From: Enterobacter sp. R4-368
GTDB taxonomy: Bacteria > Pseudomonadota > Gammaproteobacteria > Enterobacterales > Enterobacteriaceae
Direction: 5' to 3'
Assembly: GCF_000410515.1 (NCBI RefSeq)
Contig: NC_021500.1
Location: 2,108,001-2,172,000, forward strand
Length of the DNA: 64,000 bases
The notes beneath the pieces were generated by a model. That model saw only the letters and a program-made list of their open reading frames with translations. It was not told where the DNA came from and searched no databases. Position numbers and translations under genes: made by a program. Below are positions 12,037-22,315 of the stretch, in pieces; position 1 is the first letter of the stretch, and each line of letters begins with the position of its first letter.

Positions 12037-12054
12037 TCTTCGCTCCTTTTGTCT

Positions 12055-13233
12055 TTAACGGGCAACCCAACCGAGGGTACGCTGCGCCAGCGCATCGCGC
12101 GCCGGAGTAAATAATTCCATTGCCATCAGCCCGGCATTCCGCCCGACGACCAACGGCATCCAGTGATTGGCAAACAGATGCACCAGCCCATCGGTGACGC
12201 CGATAGTGGCTTTTTTGTCCGCATGGCGGCGATCGCGGTAGCCCGTCAACACGGGATAGTAGCCAACATCTCGCTGAGCCGCCCACGCCTCAGCCAGCGT
12301 TTCCGCCAGCGTCATCACATCGCGCATGCCGAGGTTAAAACCCTGTCCGGCGATAGGATGCAGCGTTTGCGCGGCATTGCCGACCAGCACCGCGCGGTGC
12401 GAGACAGGCGAAGAGGCCGCGGTCAGCGTCAGCGGGTAAACGCTGCGTTTGCCCACGTGCAGGATGCGCCCAAGCCGCCAGCCAAAGGCTTTTTGTAACT
12501 CGTGGCAGAAACGTTCGTCAGACCAGGCGGCAATCTGCTGCTGTTTTTCCAGCGGATGACACCACACCAGCGAACAGCGACCTTGTGACATCGGCAACAT
12601 TGCCAGCGGGCCATGTTGGGTAAAACGCTCAAACGCCCGCCCCTGATGCGCCACAGAGGTGGTGACGTTGGCGATGACCGCCGCCTGGTGATAAGGCGCT
12701 TGCTGCCAGTCCACACCCAGTTGCTCGCCAATGCGTGAACGGGAGCCGTCTGCCGCCACCAATAACTGACCAGTAATCGATTCACCACTTTCCAGCGTTA
12801 CGCTCACCTGCCCCTCATCACGGGCAACCGCGCTGACTTTCGCCGGGCAATGCAGCGTAACGCCGGGCGCGTTTTGCAGTAGCGTGAACAGCCGCTGCCC
12901 AACGTCGTGCAGTTCGACAACGTAGCCAAGCGCATCGATGTGGTAATCCTGCGCATCCAGCGTGACAAAACCTGCATGGCCGCGATCGCTGACATGAACC
13001 GTTGAAATTGGCGTTGCGCAGGAAGCGATGGCTTGCCAGATGCCGATACGCGCCAGCTGCTGGCACGTGCCTGCCGCTAACGCAATGGCGCGGGCGTCAA
13101 ACCCCGGATGTGCGGATGCGCCGGGAACGCTGGCTTCTACCAGATGAACAGGTAATTTGCCGTGAGTAAGATGAGAAATCGCCAGCGCAAGCGTTGCGCC
13201 AGCCATGCCACCGCCAACGATAATCACACTCAT
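12055..13233 (-). CDS. ubiH: 2-octaprenyl-6-methoxyphenol hydroxylase UbiH
   Basis: UbiH is the C1 hydroxylase of ubiquinone synthesis and a flavin monooxygenase paralogous to the neighbouring UbiI. It is 392 residues long. The FAD-binding GGGMAGATLA motif opens the protein, and GNAAQTLHPIAGQGFNLG is the second FAD signature; Asn replaces the more common Asp in that GD motif, as in E. coli UbiH. Its ATG overlaps the pepP stop by four bases, so translation is coupled to pepP. E. coli UbiH acts in a cytosolic complex of Ubi proteins. Confidence 0.96.
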   Translation of the reverse strand: MSVIIVGGGMAGATLALAISHLTHGKLPVHLVEASVPGASAHPGFDARAIALAAGTCQQLARIGIWQAIASCATPISTVHVSDRGHAGFVTLDAQDYHIDALGYVVELHDVGQRLFTLLQNAPGVTLHCPAKVSAVARDEGQVSVTLESGESITGQLLVAADGSRSRIGEQLGVDWQQAPYHQAAVIANVTTSVAHQGRAFERFTQHGPLAMLPMSQGRCSLVWCHPLEKQQQIAAWSDERFCHELQKAFGWRLGRILHVGKRSVYPLTLTAASSPVSHRAVLVGNAAQTLHPIAGQGFNLGMRDVMTLAETLAEAWAAQRDVGYYPVLTGYRDRRHADKKATIGVTDGLVHLFANHWMPLVVGRNAGLMAMELFTPARDALAQRTLGWVAR

Positions 13234-14543
13234 GAACGTGATGCCGCCATCAGCGCTTCAATCTCGTCAGCGGTTTTCACGACGCTGGCGGTCAGATTTT
13301 CGTTGCCGTCTTCGGTGATGACGATGTCATCTTCAATACGAATACCAATACCGCGATACTGCTCCGGCACATCGGCATCCGGCGCGATGTAAAGACCTGG
13401 TTCAACCGTCAGCACCATGCCCGGTGCCAGCTCACGCGAGCGATCTTTGCCATAGACACCGACATCGTGCACATCCAACCCGAGCCAGTGGCTTAAGCCG
13501 TGCATAAAAAACGGGCGGTGGGCGTTTTTTTCCACCAGTTCATCGACTTCACCTTTCAGGATGCCGAGCTTCACCAGCCCGGTAATCATGATGCGCACCA
13601 CTTCGCTGGTCACTTCCTGGATGGACGTGCCTGGGCGGAAAAGCGCAAGGGCTCGTTCCAGCGAGGCCAGCACGATATCGTAGATTTCACGCTGCGCCGG
13701 GCTGAATTTACCGTTTACCGGGAAGGTGCGGGTGATATCACCGGCATATCCTTTGTATTCACAACCGGCATCAATCAACACCAGATCGCCGTCACGCATC
13801 TGGCTCTCATTTTCCGTGTAGTGCAGAATGCAGCCGTTGACGCCGGAACCCACAATGGTGTTATAGGAGGGAAAACGCGCGCCGTGGCGGTTAAACTCGT
13901 GCTGAATTTCACCTTCAAGCTGATATTCAAACATCCCCGGACGGCAAACCTGCATCGCGCGGGTATGCGCCAGCGCGGAGATCTCCCCGGCGCGACGCAT
14001 CACGTCTATCTCTTCGGCAGATTTAAACAGGCGCATTTCATGCACCATCGGCCGCCAGTCGGTTAACGTTGGCGGCGCAAGCAGATTCTGACGCGAGCCT
14101 TTGCGCAACTTATCCAGCGCAGTGAACACAATGGTGTCGGCATAGTCGAATTCACCCTGCGCGTGGTACACGGCATCAAGACCGTTAAGCAATTGATAAA
14201 GATGTTCGTTGATTTCCGGGAACGCCAGTGCGCGATCGACGCCCAGCTTTTCCGGCGCGGCTTCCTGACCCAGGCGACGACCAAACCAGATCTCGGCGGT
14301 TTTGTCGCGCACGCGGTTGAACAGCACGCTGTGGTTGTGGGTGTCATCACTTTTGATCAGCACCAGCACCGCTTCCGGCTCGTTAAAACCGGTGAAATAC
14401 CAGAAATCACTGTGCTGGCGGTACGGGTATTCACTGTCTGCGCTGCGGGTGGCTTCCGGTGCGGCGAAAATTAGCGCCGCGCTGCCCGGAACCATCTGCG
14501 CCAGCAATCCCTGGCGCCGACGGAGAAATTCAAGCTGTGTCAT
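13230..14543 (-). CDS. pepP: Xaa-Pro aminopeptidase (aminopeptidase P)
   Basis: PepP removes N-terminal residues that precede proline, using two Mn ions. The 437-residue protein has an N-terminal domain ending near residue 175 and a C-terminal pita-bread domain. Metal ligands are visible in order: IDAGCEYKGYAGDITRTF (two Asp), HGLSHWLGLDVHD (His), TVEPGLYI (Glu) and GIRIEDDIVI (Glu). It is four residues shorter at the N-terminus than the E. coli protein (MTQLEF rather than MSEISRQEF), a trivial difference. It follows ygfB by 24 bases and overlaps ubiH by four, so ygfB-pepP-ubiH-ubiI looks like one transcription unit. Confidence 0.96.
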   Translation of the reverse strand: MTQLEFLRRRQGLLAQMVPGSAALIFAAPEATRSADSEYPYRQHSDFWYFTGFNEPEAVLVLIKSDDTHNHSVLFNRVRDKTAEIWFGRRLGQEAAPEKLGVDRALAFPEINEHLYQLLNGLDAVYHAQGEFDYADTIVFTALDKLRKGSRQNLLAPPTLTDWRPMVHEMRLFKSAEEIDVMRRAGEISALAHTRAMQVCRPGMFEYQLEGEIQHEFNRHGARFPSYNTIVGSGVNGCILHYTENESQMRDGDLVLIDAGCEYKGYAGDITRTFPVNGKFSPAQREIYDIVLASLERALALFRPGTSIQEVTSEVVRIMITGLVKLGILKGEVDELVEKNAHRPFFMHGLSHWLGLDVHDVGVYGKDRSRELAPGMVLTVEPGLYIAPDADVPEQYRGIGIRIEDDIVITEDGNENLTASVVKTADEIEALMAASRS

Positions 14544-14567
14544 GACACCGACTCCCTACAAGGTGAA

Positions 14568-15146
14568 TTAATGTAACGTGGGCTTACGCACTTCCGGTGC
14601 GGTAGGCTGCGGGCGCGTGAACGTGTCGTGGCACAGCAGCGCCGCGACGCGGACGTACTCGACGATCTCTTCGAGCGACATTTCCAGCTCTTCTTGATCT
14701 TCGTCTTCGTCATAACCCAGTTGCGCAATATTGCGCAGATCGTCAATCGCTTCGCCGGTTTCACCCGTCACTTTATCGAGCTTCGGCTGGGTGACGCCCA
14801 GCCCCAGCAGGAAATGGTTCACCCAGCCCGCCAGCGCGTCGGCGCGGTCGAAAACGCTAACGTCGTCGCCATCCGGCAGATAGAGCTGAAACAAGAAACC
14901 GTCATCTTCCAGCGAGTCGCTGGTGGCTGAATGCATGCTGCGCAGCGCTTGCGCCAGCTCGTGACCGAATGCCAGACCGTCGTTGGTTAAATCATGCAGC
15001 AACGGCTGCCAGGAACTATCGTTGTTACCGCCGCAAAGGATCCCCGCGATAAGCCCGTGCATTTCAGCAGGAAGTAATCCCACGCCCTGTTGGTTGAGTA
15101 GCTGGGCTACATCGTTGTAACCAGGTATTTCGTTCTGTATAGACAT
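14568..15146 (-). CDS. ygfB: YgfB, UPF0149 family protein
   Basis: This is a 192-residue acidic cytoplasmic protein of the UPF0149/YgfB family. The sequence shows the family features [10 protein letters not shown] and [10 protein letters not shown], and a very acidic stretch near residue 150 ([11 protein letters not shown]). The function in enterobacteria is not established; a Pseudomonas homologue modulates an AmpC-linked regulator, which I do not extend to this gene. The start is ATG 15146 ([12 protein letters not shown]), giving the E. coli length; 15 upstream in-frame codons are not conserved. It is the first gene of the unit leading into pepP and diverges from zapA. Confidence 0.93.
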   Translation of the reverse strand: MSIQNEIPGYNDVAQLLNQQGVGLLPAEMHGLIAGILCGGNNDSSWQPLLHDLTNDGLAFGHELAQALRSMHSATSDSLEDDGFLFQLYLPDGDDVSVFDRADALAGWVNHFLLGLGVTQPKLDKVTGETGEAIDDLRNIAQLGYDEDEDQEELEMSLEEIVEYVRVAALLCHDTFTRPQPTAPEVRKPTLH

Positions 15147-15259
15147 GCGCATTCGTCGTCGTTGGGGGGAATATTCATGATATGCTACCACTTTGGCCCC
15201 TGGTGATATACCCGTGATGCTTCACGTTCCATGCGTTTGCATGCACACCGAATCATTAA

Positions 15260-15703
<444 letters not shown>

Positions 15704-15746
15704 CGCTTCAGGGTCATCTGTGTTAGAGTGACCGTGAAGCCAAAAA

Positions 15747-15930
15747 ATATCTCTGAGATGTTTGCAAGCGGGCCAGTCCCCTGAGCCGATATTTCATACC
15801 ACAAGAATGTGGCGATCCATGGTTGGTGAGCATGCTCGGTCCGTCCGAGAAGCCTTAAAGCTATGACGACGCATTCACCTTGAACCAAGGGTTCAAGGGT
15901 TACAGCCAGCGGCGGCATCTCGGAGATTCC
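15747..15930 (+). ncRNA. ssrS: 6S RNA
   Basis: 6S RNA folds like an open promoter and sequesters sigma-70 RNA polymerase in stationary phase. The ~184-base sequence between zapA and fau follows E. coli 6S RNA almost base for base, including the 5' CTCTGAGATGTTTGCAAGCG segment, the conserved AGCATGCTCGGTCCGTCCGAG central region and the 3' CGGCATCTCGGAGATTCCC that pairs with the 5' end. Differences sit mainly in the apical part (GGCGATCCATGG, AAAGCTATGACGACGCATTC). The ends are set by alignment with E. coli from memory and could shift by a base or two. It is normally co-transcribed with fau. Confidence 0.96.
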
Positions 15931-15950
15931 CTTCTTTTTTTACAACCATC

Positions 15951-16547
15951 ATGACGCAACTTCCTGATTTTCCTTCGTCACGACAAGAAATCCGCAAAAT
16001 TATTCGCCAGCGCCGGCGTGAACTCACTCCTGAACAACAAACGCACTTCGCCCAGCAGGCCGCGGCACGCATGATAGCATATGCGCCGGTTGTGATGGCA
16101 CACAGCGTAGCGTTGTTTCTCTCTTTTGATGGTGAGCTGGATACCCAACCGCTGATTGAGCAACTCTGGTGTAGCGGTAAACGCGTTTACTTGCCGGTAT
16201 TGCATCCCTTTAGCCCCGGTAATTTGCTGTTTCTGCATTACCATCCGCACAGCGAGCTGGTTGTTAACCGTCTGAAAATTCAGGAACCGAAGCTGGATGT
16301 GCGTGATGTGTTGCCGCTCAGCCAACTCGACGTGCTGATTACGCCGCTGGTCGCCTTTGATGAACAAGGGCAACGCCTGGGCATGGGCGGTGGTTTTTAC
16401 GATCGCACGTTACAAAACTGGCGTGAGTATGGCCTGCAACCGGTGGGTTATGCGCATGATTGCCAGGGTGTGGAGAAGCTGCCAGTAGAAGAGTGGGATA
16501 TCCCGCTGCCTGCGGTGGTTACGCCATCCAGAATATGGCAATGGTAA
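15951..16547 (+). CDS. fau: 5-formyltetrahydrofolate cyclo-ligase
   Basis: The enzyme converts 5-formyl-THF to 5,10-methenyl-THF with ATP and so recycles a folate side product that inhibits serine hydroxymethyltransferase and GcvT reactions. The 198-residue protein has the family motif LGMGGGFYDRTL near residue 143 and the N-terminal basic KIIRQRRRELT. It lies 20 bases after the end of 6S RNA and is the coding half of the conserved ssrS-fau transcript. The start ATG at 15951 is the first of the frame; a shorter start is possible. The older name is ygfA. Confidence 0.95.
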   Translation: MTQLPDFPSSRQEIRKIIRQRRRELTPEQQTHFAQQAAARMIAYAPVVMAHSVALFLSFDGELDTQPLIEQLWCSGKRVYLPVLHPFSPGNLLFLHYHPHSELVVNRLKIQEPKLDVRDVLPLSQLDVLITPLVAFDEQGQRLGMGGGFYDRTLQNWREYGLQPVGYAHDCQGVEKLPVEEWDIPLPAVVTPSRIWQW

Positions 16548-16548
16548 C

Positions 16549-16574
16549 TTTCCCCTCCCTTGCGGGAGAGGAAA
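16549..16574. terminator. Hairpin between convergent fau and serA
   Basis: TTTCCCCTCCC pairs with GGGAGAGGAAA across a TTGC loop with one mismatch. It occupies the whole 36-base gap, where E. coli instead carries the sibC small RNA region. There is no T-run after it on either strand apart from the stem itself. Confidence 0.6.
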
Positions 16575-16583
16575 GCGCAACGT

Positions 16584-17816
16584 TTAGAACAGCAGACGGG
16601 AACGAATGGTGCCCGGAATCGCTTTCATGCTCTGCAGCGCTTTCTGCGCCACATCTTCATCCGCTTCAATATCAATAACCACATAACCCATATACGGCGT
16701 AGTCTGCAGGTACTGCGCGGCAATGTTGATATTCTGGCTGGCGAAAATCTGGTTGAGCGCGGTCAGCACACCAGGGCGGTTTTCGTGGATGTGTAGTAAA
16801 CGACGGCCACCGTGCAACGGCAAAGAAACTTCCGGGAAATTCACCGCAGAAAGCGTCGAACCGTTGTCGGAGTACTTGATCAGTTTACCGGCCACTTCCA
16901 GACCGATATTTTCCTGCGCTTCCTGCGTGGAACCGCCAATGTGCGGCGTCAGCAGGACGTTATCGAATTCACACAGCGGAGAGTCGAACGGATCGCTGTT
17001 GGTCGCCGGTTCAGTCGGGAACACGTCGATTGCCGCGCCCGCCAGATGTTTACGCTTCAGCGCATCGCACAGTGCCGGAATATCCACCACCGTACCGCGT
17101 GCGGCGTTGATCAGCAGTGCGCCCGGCTTCATCAGCGCCAGCTCTTCCGGCCCAATCATATCTTTTGTAGAAGCGTTTTCCGGCACATGCAGGCTCACGA
17201 CATCGCTCATATTCAGCAAGTCGGAGAGATGTTGCACCTGCGTTGCATTGCCGAGTGGCAATTTGCTTTCGATATCATAGAAATAGACGTGCATCCCCAG
17301 CGATTCCGCCAGAATACCGAGCTGCGTGCCAATATGGCCGTAACCGATAATACCGAGTTTTTTACCGCGCGCTTCATACGAACCAACTGCCAGCTTGTTC
17401 CAGATACCACGGTGCGCTTTGGCGTTCGCTTCAGGAATCCCACGCATCAGCAGCAGCAGCTCGCCAATGACTAACTCTGCCACCGAACGGGTGTTGGAAA
17501 ACGGTGCGTTGAATACCGGAATACCGCGCTTCGCCGCCGCATCCAGATTCACCTGGTTGGTACCGATACAGAAACAGCCGATAGCCACCAGTTTTTCCGC
17601 CGCAGCGATGATATCTTCAGTCAGTTGAGTACGGGATCGCAGGCCGATAAAGTGGGCATCACGGATGGACTCTTTCAGTTGCTCGCTATCCAGCGCGCCT
17701 TTGTGAAACTCAATGTTGGTGTAACCCGCAGCGCGAAGGCTATCCAGAGCTTTCTGGTGCACCCCTTCGACGAGCAGAAATTTAATCTTGTCTTTCTCCA
17801 GTGATACCTTTGCCAT
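16584..17816 (-). CDS. serA: D-3-phosphoglycerate dehydrogenase SerA
   Basis: SerA catalyses the first step of serine synthesis and is feedback-inhibited by serine through a C-terminal ACT domain. It is 410 residues as in E. coli. The NAD-binding motif GYGHIGTQLG lies at about residue 158; the catalytic Arg (INAARGTVVD), Glu (FPTEPAT) and His (LTPHIGGST) follow in order; the ACT domain spans roughly 338-410. The start is ATG 17816 (MAKVSLEKDKIKF). The gene is transcribed alone from a ~270-base AT-rich upstream region; E. coli serA is activated by Lrp, and no Lrp site can be fixed by eye here. Confidence 0.98.
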   Translation of the reverse strand: MAKVSLEKDKIKFLLVEGVHQKALDSLRAAGYTNIEFHKGALDSEQLKESIRDAHFIGLRSRTQLTEDIIAAAEKLVAIGCFCIGTNQVNLDAAAKRGIPVFNAPFSNTRSVAELVIGELLLLMRGIPEANAKAHRGIWNKLAVGSYEARGKKLGIIGYGHIGTQLGILAESLGMHVYFYDIESKLPLGNATQVQHLSDLLNMSDVVSLHVPENASTKDMIGPEELALMKPGALLINAARGTVVDIPALCDALKRKHLAGAAIDVFPTEPATNSDPFDSPLCEFDNVLLTPHIGGSTQEAQENIGLEVAGKLIKYSDNGSTLSAVNFPEVSLPLHGGRRLLHIHENRPGVLTALNQIFASQNINIAAQYLQTTPYMGYVVIDIEADEDVAQKALQSMKAIPGTIRSRLLF

Positions 17817-18056
17817 TTACCCGACCCTGTTTTTTGTCTTGACTGTGATGTTGTGCAGATTGCAATCCGCGTTAGTCAACATATCAAAAAAAACTATCGC
17901 GGCAATATGAACGTTTGCGTCAGGTATCTGAAGAAATGTCATACAGCGGGAAATGGCAGAGAAAAATGCTAAAAAACAAGACGCAAGCGGCAGGTAACGC
18001 ATGACGAGGGCGAAAACGTGACAGATATCACCAAATTTGCCCATTGCAGATTTTTT

Positions 18057-18080
18057 ACAGGGAGGCATGCGCCTCCCTGT
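18057..18080. repeat. Perfect inverted repeat downstream of rpiA
   Basis: ACAGGGAGGC and GCCTCCCTGT flank an ATGC loop four bases past the rpiA stop. On the minus strand the hairpin is followed by an A-run, not a T-run, so it is not a canonical intrinsic terminator; it may act in RNA 3'-end protection or in factor-dependent termination. Confidence 0.6.
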
Positions 18081-18084
18081 CAGA

Positions 18085-18744
18085 TCATTTCACGATAGTT
18101 TTCACGCCATCAGCGGTGCCGATCAGCGCCACATCCGCGCCACGGTTAGCAAATAACCCTACAGTCACTACGCCCGGCAACGCATTGATGCTGTTTTCCA
18201 ACGCAATCGGGTCGATGATCTCAAGACCGTAAACATCCAGGATGACGTTGCCGTTATCCGTCACCACGTTCTGGCGATATTCCGGGCGACCGCCCAGCTT
18301 GACCAGCTCGCGGGCAACAGCGCTACGCGCCATCGGAATCACTTCCACCGGCAGCGGGAATTTGCCAAGGATATCAACCTGTTTGGAGGCATCCGCGATG
18401 CAGATGAATTTATCCGCCACCGAGGCGATAATTTTCTCACGCGTCAGCGCCGCGCCGCCGCCCTTGATCATCTGCATCTGGCCGTTAATCTCATCCGCGC
18501 CGTCCACATAAATGCCAAGCCGGTCCACCTCGTTGAGATCGAACACGGTAATGCCAAGGCTTTTCAGTTTCTCGGTGGACGCGTCCGAGCTAGAAACCGC
18601 GCCTTCAATCTGGCCTTTCATCGTGCCCAGCGCGTCAATAAAATGTGCAGCGGTAGAGCCGGTGCCAACCCCTACAATGGTGCCAGGTTCTACATACTTC
18701 AGCGCTGCCCAGCCCACTGCTTTTTTGAGTTCATCCTGCGTCAT
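18085..18744 (-). CDS. rpiA: Ribose-5-phosphate isomerase A
   Basis: RpiA interconverts ribose-5-phosphate and ribulose-5-phosphate in the pentose phosphate pathway. It is 219 residues as in E. coli. The phosphate loop [11 protein letters not shown] is at about residue 25; SSDAST, the DGADEIN motif with catalytic Asp residues, and [12 protein letters not shown] with the catalytic Glu follow. I used ATG 18744 ([12 protein letters not shown]); the frame runs further upstream without conservation. It diverges from argP across a 164-base gap and works with tktA, also in this window, in the non-oxidative branch. Confidence 0.97.
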   Translation of the reverse strand: MTQDELKKAVGWAALKYVEPGTIVGVGTGSTAAHFIDALGTMKGQIEGAVSSSDASTEKLKSLGITVFDLNEVDRLGIYVDGADEINGQMQMIKGGGAALTREKIIASVADKFICIADASKQVDILGKFPLPVEVIPMARSAVARELVKLGGRPEYRQNVVTDNGNVILDVYGLEIIDPIALENSINALPGVVTVGLFANRGADVALIGTADGVKTIVK

Positions 18745-18908
18745 GGTCGTTTGCCTGTGGTGTGAAATTTCAGGCGCATTATAGACCAGCGTTACCCAAA
18801 ATGTCCCTGTGACCAGTGTCACATTACGCGACGTCCAATTTCGTCTGTACCGAACAAAAAATTATGTCATAGTGCTGAGTACGATTTTTTCAGGAGAATG
18901 CCCGAGCA

Positions 18909-19802
18909 ATGAAACGTCCGGACTACAGAACATTACAGGCGCTTGATGCGGTTATTCGTGAGCGCGGATTTGAACGTGCCGCACAAAAGCTGTGTATTAC
19001 CCAGTCCGCCGTGTCGCAGCGCATTAAGCAACTGGAAAATATGTTTGGTCAGCCGCTACTGGTGCGTACCGTTCCACCTCGTCCCACCGAGCAGGGGCAA
19101 AAGTTGCTGGCGTTGCTGCGCCAGGTCGAGCTACTGGAAGAAGAGTGGCTTGGCGACGAACAAACCGGCTCCACACCGCTGCTGTTATCGCTGGCGGTCA
19201 ACGCCGACAGCCTGGCGACCTGGCTGCTGCCTGCATTAGCTCCGGTACTGGCCGACTCACCAATTCGCCTGAATCTGCAGGTGGAAGACGAAACCCGCAC
19301 TCAGGAGCGTTTGCGTCGCGGTGAGGTCGTTGGCGCGGTGAGTATTCAGCCACAGGCGCTTCCCAGTTGCCTGGTCGACCAACTTGGCGCGCTGGATTAT
19401 CTGTTCGTCGGTTCGAAAGCGTTCGCCGAGCGCTATTTCCCGAACGGCGTCACCCGCTCCGCATTGCTCAAAGCACCGGCGGTCGCGTTTGATCATCTCG
19501 ATGATATGCATCAGGCGTTTTTACAGCAGTATTTCGACTTACCGCCGGGCAGCGTGCCTTGCCATATCGTCAACTCTTCCGAAGCGTTTGTTCAACTGGC
19601 GCGCCAGGGGACGACCTGCTGCATGATCCCACATCTGCAAATCGAAAAAGAGCTGAACAGCGGCGATCTGATCGACCTGACGCCCGGTTTGCTGCAGCGC
19701 CGGATGCTGTACTGGCACCGTTTTGCGCCGGAAAGCCGGATGATGCGCAACGTCACGGACGCACTGCTGGAATATGGGCATCGGGTGTTAAGGCAGGATT
19801 AA
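18909..19802 (+). CDS. argP: LysR-type regulator ArgP (IciA)
   Basis: ArgP is a LysR-type regulator that responds to arginine and lysine and activates argO, and in E. coli also affects dapB, lysC, gdhA and others. It is 297 residues. The winged helix-turn-helix is at about residues 4-60 ([23 protein letters not shown]), followed by the periplasmic-binding-like effector domain. The start ATG 18909 follows CAGGAGAATG-type ribosome-binding sequence. Its best-known target argO is less than 2 kb downstream on the opposite strand. The old claim of oriC inhibition (iciA) is not needed to explain the context. Confidence 0.97.
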   Translation: MKRPDYRTLQALDAVIRERGFERAAQKLCITQSAVSQRIKQLENMFGQPLLVRTVPPRPTEQGQKLLALLRQVELLEEEWLGDEQTGSTPLLLSLAVNADSLATWLLPALAPVLADSPIRLNLQVEDETRTQERLRRGEVVGAVSIQPQALPSCLVDQLGALDYLFVGSKAFAERYFPNGVTRSALLKAPAVAFDHLDDMHQAFLQQYFDLPPGSVPCHIVNSSEAFVQLARQGTTCCMIPHLQIEKELNSGDLIDLTPGLLQRRMLYWHRFAPESRMMRNVTDALLEYGHRVLRQD

Positions 19803-19807
19803 TAAAA

Positions 19808-19834
19808 CGCCCTCTTCCCGGCCGGGAGAGGGCG
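19808..19834. terminator. Hairpin between convergent argP and yggE
   Basis: CGCCCTCTTCCCG pairs with CGGGAGAGGGCG over a GC loop, with one bulge. On the minus strand it is followed by TTTTATTAAT, so it can serve as the intrinsic terminator of yggE. Confidence 0.75.
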
Positions 19835-19841
19835 AAGAGGA

Positions 19842-20585
19842 TTACTTCGCCGGTGCCGCAGCCTGCGGCTGGCTCTGAGTCGGTTCCAGCTGGAATACGA
19901 CATCTACCTGATCAGCAAACTGAATCGACGGTTGCTCATAGGTTTCCTGTGCGGATGCGGCTTCTGGCGCATCCGCTTTCATCATGCGTACCATCGGGCT
20001 CGGCTGATAGTTGGACACATGGTAGCGCACGCTGTAGATCGGGCCGAGTTTAGCGTTAAAGCCCGCCGCTAACTGCTGCGCCTGGTGCGTTGCATCATCG
20101 ATAGCCGCTTTGCGCGCTTTATCTTTGAAAGACTCCGGTTGCGCAACGCCCAGCGATACAGAACGAATTTCGTTCAGCCCCGCTTTCAGCGCGCCATCCA
20201 GCAATGAATTAAGTTTATCCAGCTCACGCAGCGTGACTTCCACAGTACGCACTGCGCGGTAGCCTTTCAGAATACTTTTGCCGTTCTGGTAGTCATAATC
20301 AGGTTGTGTGCGTAAGTTCGCGGAATTAATGTCTTTCCGGGCAATGCCGTTTTGCTCAAGAAAGCTAAGATATTGCGCAACACGGTCATCGGCCTGTTTT
20401 TTGGCTGAGGCAGCGTCTTTCGCGGCGACATTAACCTCAATCGCCAGCGTGGCGATGTCCGGGGTCGCGTCCACGCTTGCCGTACCTGAGGTGACAATAT
20501 GCGGGCCGTCCGGCAACTCGCTCGCCTGTACCGCCATCCCGCTGAAACCGACCATTGCCGCCAGGGCCATCACTTTAAATTTCAC
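19842..20585 (-). CDS. yggE: YggE, periplasmic SIMPL-domain protein
   Basis: This is a 247-residue exported protein of the SIMPL/DUF541 family. A signal peptide is clear: basic start, hydrophobic core ALAAMVGFSGMA and likely cleavage after VQA at residue 21. The SIMPL domain follows (GTASVDATPDIATL, then YRAVRTVEVTLREL and NEIRSVSLGV). The C-terminus is low-complexity and Gln/Ala-rich. The start codon is GTG, as in E. coli. E. coli YggE has been linked to protection from oxidative stress; the molecular role is not known. It lies next to argO in the same direction, but the ~95-base gap leaves co-transcription open. Confidence 0.93.
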   Translation of the reverse strand: MKFKVMALAAMVGFSGMAVQASELPDGPHIVTSGTASVDATPDIATLAIEVNVAAKDAASAKKQADDRVAQYLSFLEQNGIARKDINSANLRTQPDYDYQNGKSILKGYRAVRTVEVTLRELDKLNSLLDGALKAGLNEIRSVSLGVAQPESFKDKARKAAIDDATHQAQQLAAGFNAKLGPIYSVRYHVSNYQPSPMVRMMKADAPEAASAQETYEQPSIQFADQVDVVFQLEPTQSQPQAAAPAK

Positions 20586-20680
20586 AGTTGCTCCTCCATG
20601 GTGCTTTTGTTACGCCCATAATTGCAGGACGCCTGGCAGCAAGCTTAGCGGCTAAGCGTGAATTGTCCATCGGACTTACC

Positions 20681-21316
20681 TTAACTGAATAATCCCTGCA
20701 TATGGTGCACGCCTTCGCGCGCCAGCTGGAAAGCGATAAACCACATCACCAGCCCCACCAGCGTGTTAATCACCCGCTGTGCTTGCACTTTGCGCAAACG
20801 TGGAGCAAGCCAGGCCGCAAGTAAAGCAAGGCTGAAAAACCACAGAAAGGAGGCGCTCACCGTGCCCAACGCAAACCAGCGTTTTGGCTCCGCATCCAGC
20901 TGACCGCCCAAACTGCCGAGCACCACAAACGTATCGAGGTAAACGTGGGGGTTCAACCAGGTAACCGCCAGCATCGTGGCGATTATGCGCCAGCGCCCCT
21001 GGCGCATTGCTTCAGCATTCGCCAGTTCAATGGTGCTACCGAACGCCGTTTTCAGTGCACCAAAGCCGTACCACAACAGAAACGCTACGCCCCCCCACGT
21101 CACCAGTACCAACAGCCACGGCGACTGCATCAGCAATGCGCTCCCACCGAAAATACCCGCACAAATCAGTAATACATCGCTGAGCGTGCAAAGCGCTGCG
21201 GTCATGATATGGAACTGCCTGCGGATGCCCTGATTCATGACAAAGGCATTTTGTGGCCCAAGCGGCAGGATCAACGCAGCCCCAAGCATAAGGCCTTGAA
21301 AATAATAAGATAGCAC
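20681..21316 (-). CDS. argO: Arginine exporter ArgO (LysE family)
   Basis: ArgO exports L-arginine (and canavanine) and belongs to the LysE/RhtB superfamily. The 211-residue sequence has about six hydrophobic segments and the family N-terminal motif [36 protein letters not shown] is the conserved NP motif region. The start is GTG (VLSYYFQG), matching the E. coli start. Activation by ArgP, encoded 1 kb away, is established in E. coli; the upstream region 21317-21454 is AT-rich (ATGGATAATATTAATCG) as ArgP sites are. Confidence 0.95.
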   Translation of the reverse strand: MLSYYFQGLMLGAALILPLGPQNAFVMNQGIRRQFHIMTAALCTLSDVLLICAGIFGGSALLMQSPWLLVLVTWGGVAFLLWYGFGALKTAFGSTIELANAEAMRQGRWRIIATMLAVTWLNPHVYLDTFVVLGSLGGQLDAEPKRWFALGTVSASFLWFFSLALLAAWLAPRLRKVQAQRVINTLVGLVMWFIAFQLAREGVHHMQGLFS

Positions 21317-21429
21317 GAGGTGATTCCATCAGAGTTGTTTCGAACACTGACTATAGCGCGGGACAATCATTAGATGAAATGGATAATATTAATCGTTAAT
21401 AAGCATTCCTAATACAGAAGAGCACCAAT

Positions 21430-21449
21430 AAGGCCGGAACCCCGGCCTT
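21430..21449 (-). terminator. Hairpin downstream of mscS
   Basis: AAGGCCGG and CCGGCCTT form an eight-base perfect stem five bases past the mscS stop. The T-run on the minus strand is weak, so the strength is uncertain. Confidence 0.55.
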
Positions 21450-21454
21450 GATGT

Positions 21455-22315
21455 TTACTGCTCTGTGGAATTTTTCACGCGTTTGAAATTCACGTCCATC
21501 TGTGGATACGGGAAACTGATACCGTGTTCGTCAAAACGGCGTTTGATAAGTTCCAGCACATCCCAATAAACGTTTTGCAGATCGCTGCTTTTGCTCCAGA
21601 CGCGAACTACAAAATTGATCGATGAAGGTCCTAATTCATTGAGGCGTACCGTCATTTCGCGATCTTTGATAATGCGTTCGTCAGCCTGAATAATTTCAGT
21701 CAGGATGCGTTTCACCTCATCAATATCTGAATCATACGCCACGCCAATAATAAACTCGTTGCGCCGCACCGGTTCACGGGAGAAGTTAACAATATTCCCG
21801 GCGATGATTTTGCCATTCGGTATAACCACAATACGCCCATCGACAGTGCGCATGGTGGTGGAGAAAATCTGCACCTGCAATACCGTACCGGCCACACCAC
21901 CCAGATCAACATACTCGCCTGAGCGGAACGGGCGGAAAGTTACCAGCAGCACGCCAGCAGCAAGGTTAGAGAGCGAGCCTTGCAACGCCAGACCGATGGC
22001 CAAACCGGCGGCGCCAAGAACCGCGATCACTGAGGCGGTTTGCACGCCAACGCGCCCCAGTGCGGCAATCAAAGTGAACGCGATAATACCGTAGCGCACC
22101 AGCGCGGAAAGGAAATCCGCCACCGTCGCGTCAATGTGGCGCGCCACCATCAGGCGGTTAACAGTATTCGAGACAATGCGCGCCACAATCATCCCGACAA
22201 TGATGATAGCAATAGCCGCCACGATATTAACGGCATAGCTCAATAGCAGCGCCTGGTTGTTCACCAGCCATGAACCTGCATTATTAATGCTGTCGACAAC
22301 GTCAAGATCTTCCAT
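21455..22315 (-). CDS. mscS: Small-conductance mechanosensitive channel MscS
   Basis: MscS is the heptameric inner-membrane channel that opens under membrane tension during hypo-osmotic shock. It is 286 residues as in E. coli. Three membrane segments lie at about 28-56, 65-90 and 95-127; the pore helix TM3 has the alternating Gly/Ala pattern [24 protein letters not shown]. The vestibule beta domain follows ([25 protein letters not shown]). ATG 22315 ([14 protein letters not shown]) is the conserved start; eight upstream in-frame codons are discarded. It lies between argO and the fbaA terminator and is probably transcribed on its own. Confidence 0.97.
   Translation of the reverse strand: MEDLDVVDSINNAGSWLVNNQALLLSYAVNIVAAIAIIIVGMIVARIVSNTVNRLMVARHIDATVADFLSALVRYGIIAFTLIAALGRVGVQTASVIAVLGAAGLAIGLALQGSLSNLAAGVLLVTFRPFRSGEYVDLGGVAGTVLQVQIFSTTMRTVDGRIVVIPNGKIIAGNIVNFSREPVRRNEFIIGVAYDSDIDEVKRILTEIIQADERIIKDREMTVRLNELGPSSINFVVRVWSKSSDLQNVYWDVLELIKRRFDEHGISFPYPQMDVNFKRVKNSTEQ

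Noticed and set aside
18057-18080. Intrinsic terminator after rpiA
   Set aside because: The hairpin is perfect but is followed by A rather than T residues on the coding strand, so I recorded it as an inverted repeat.
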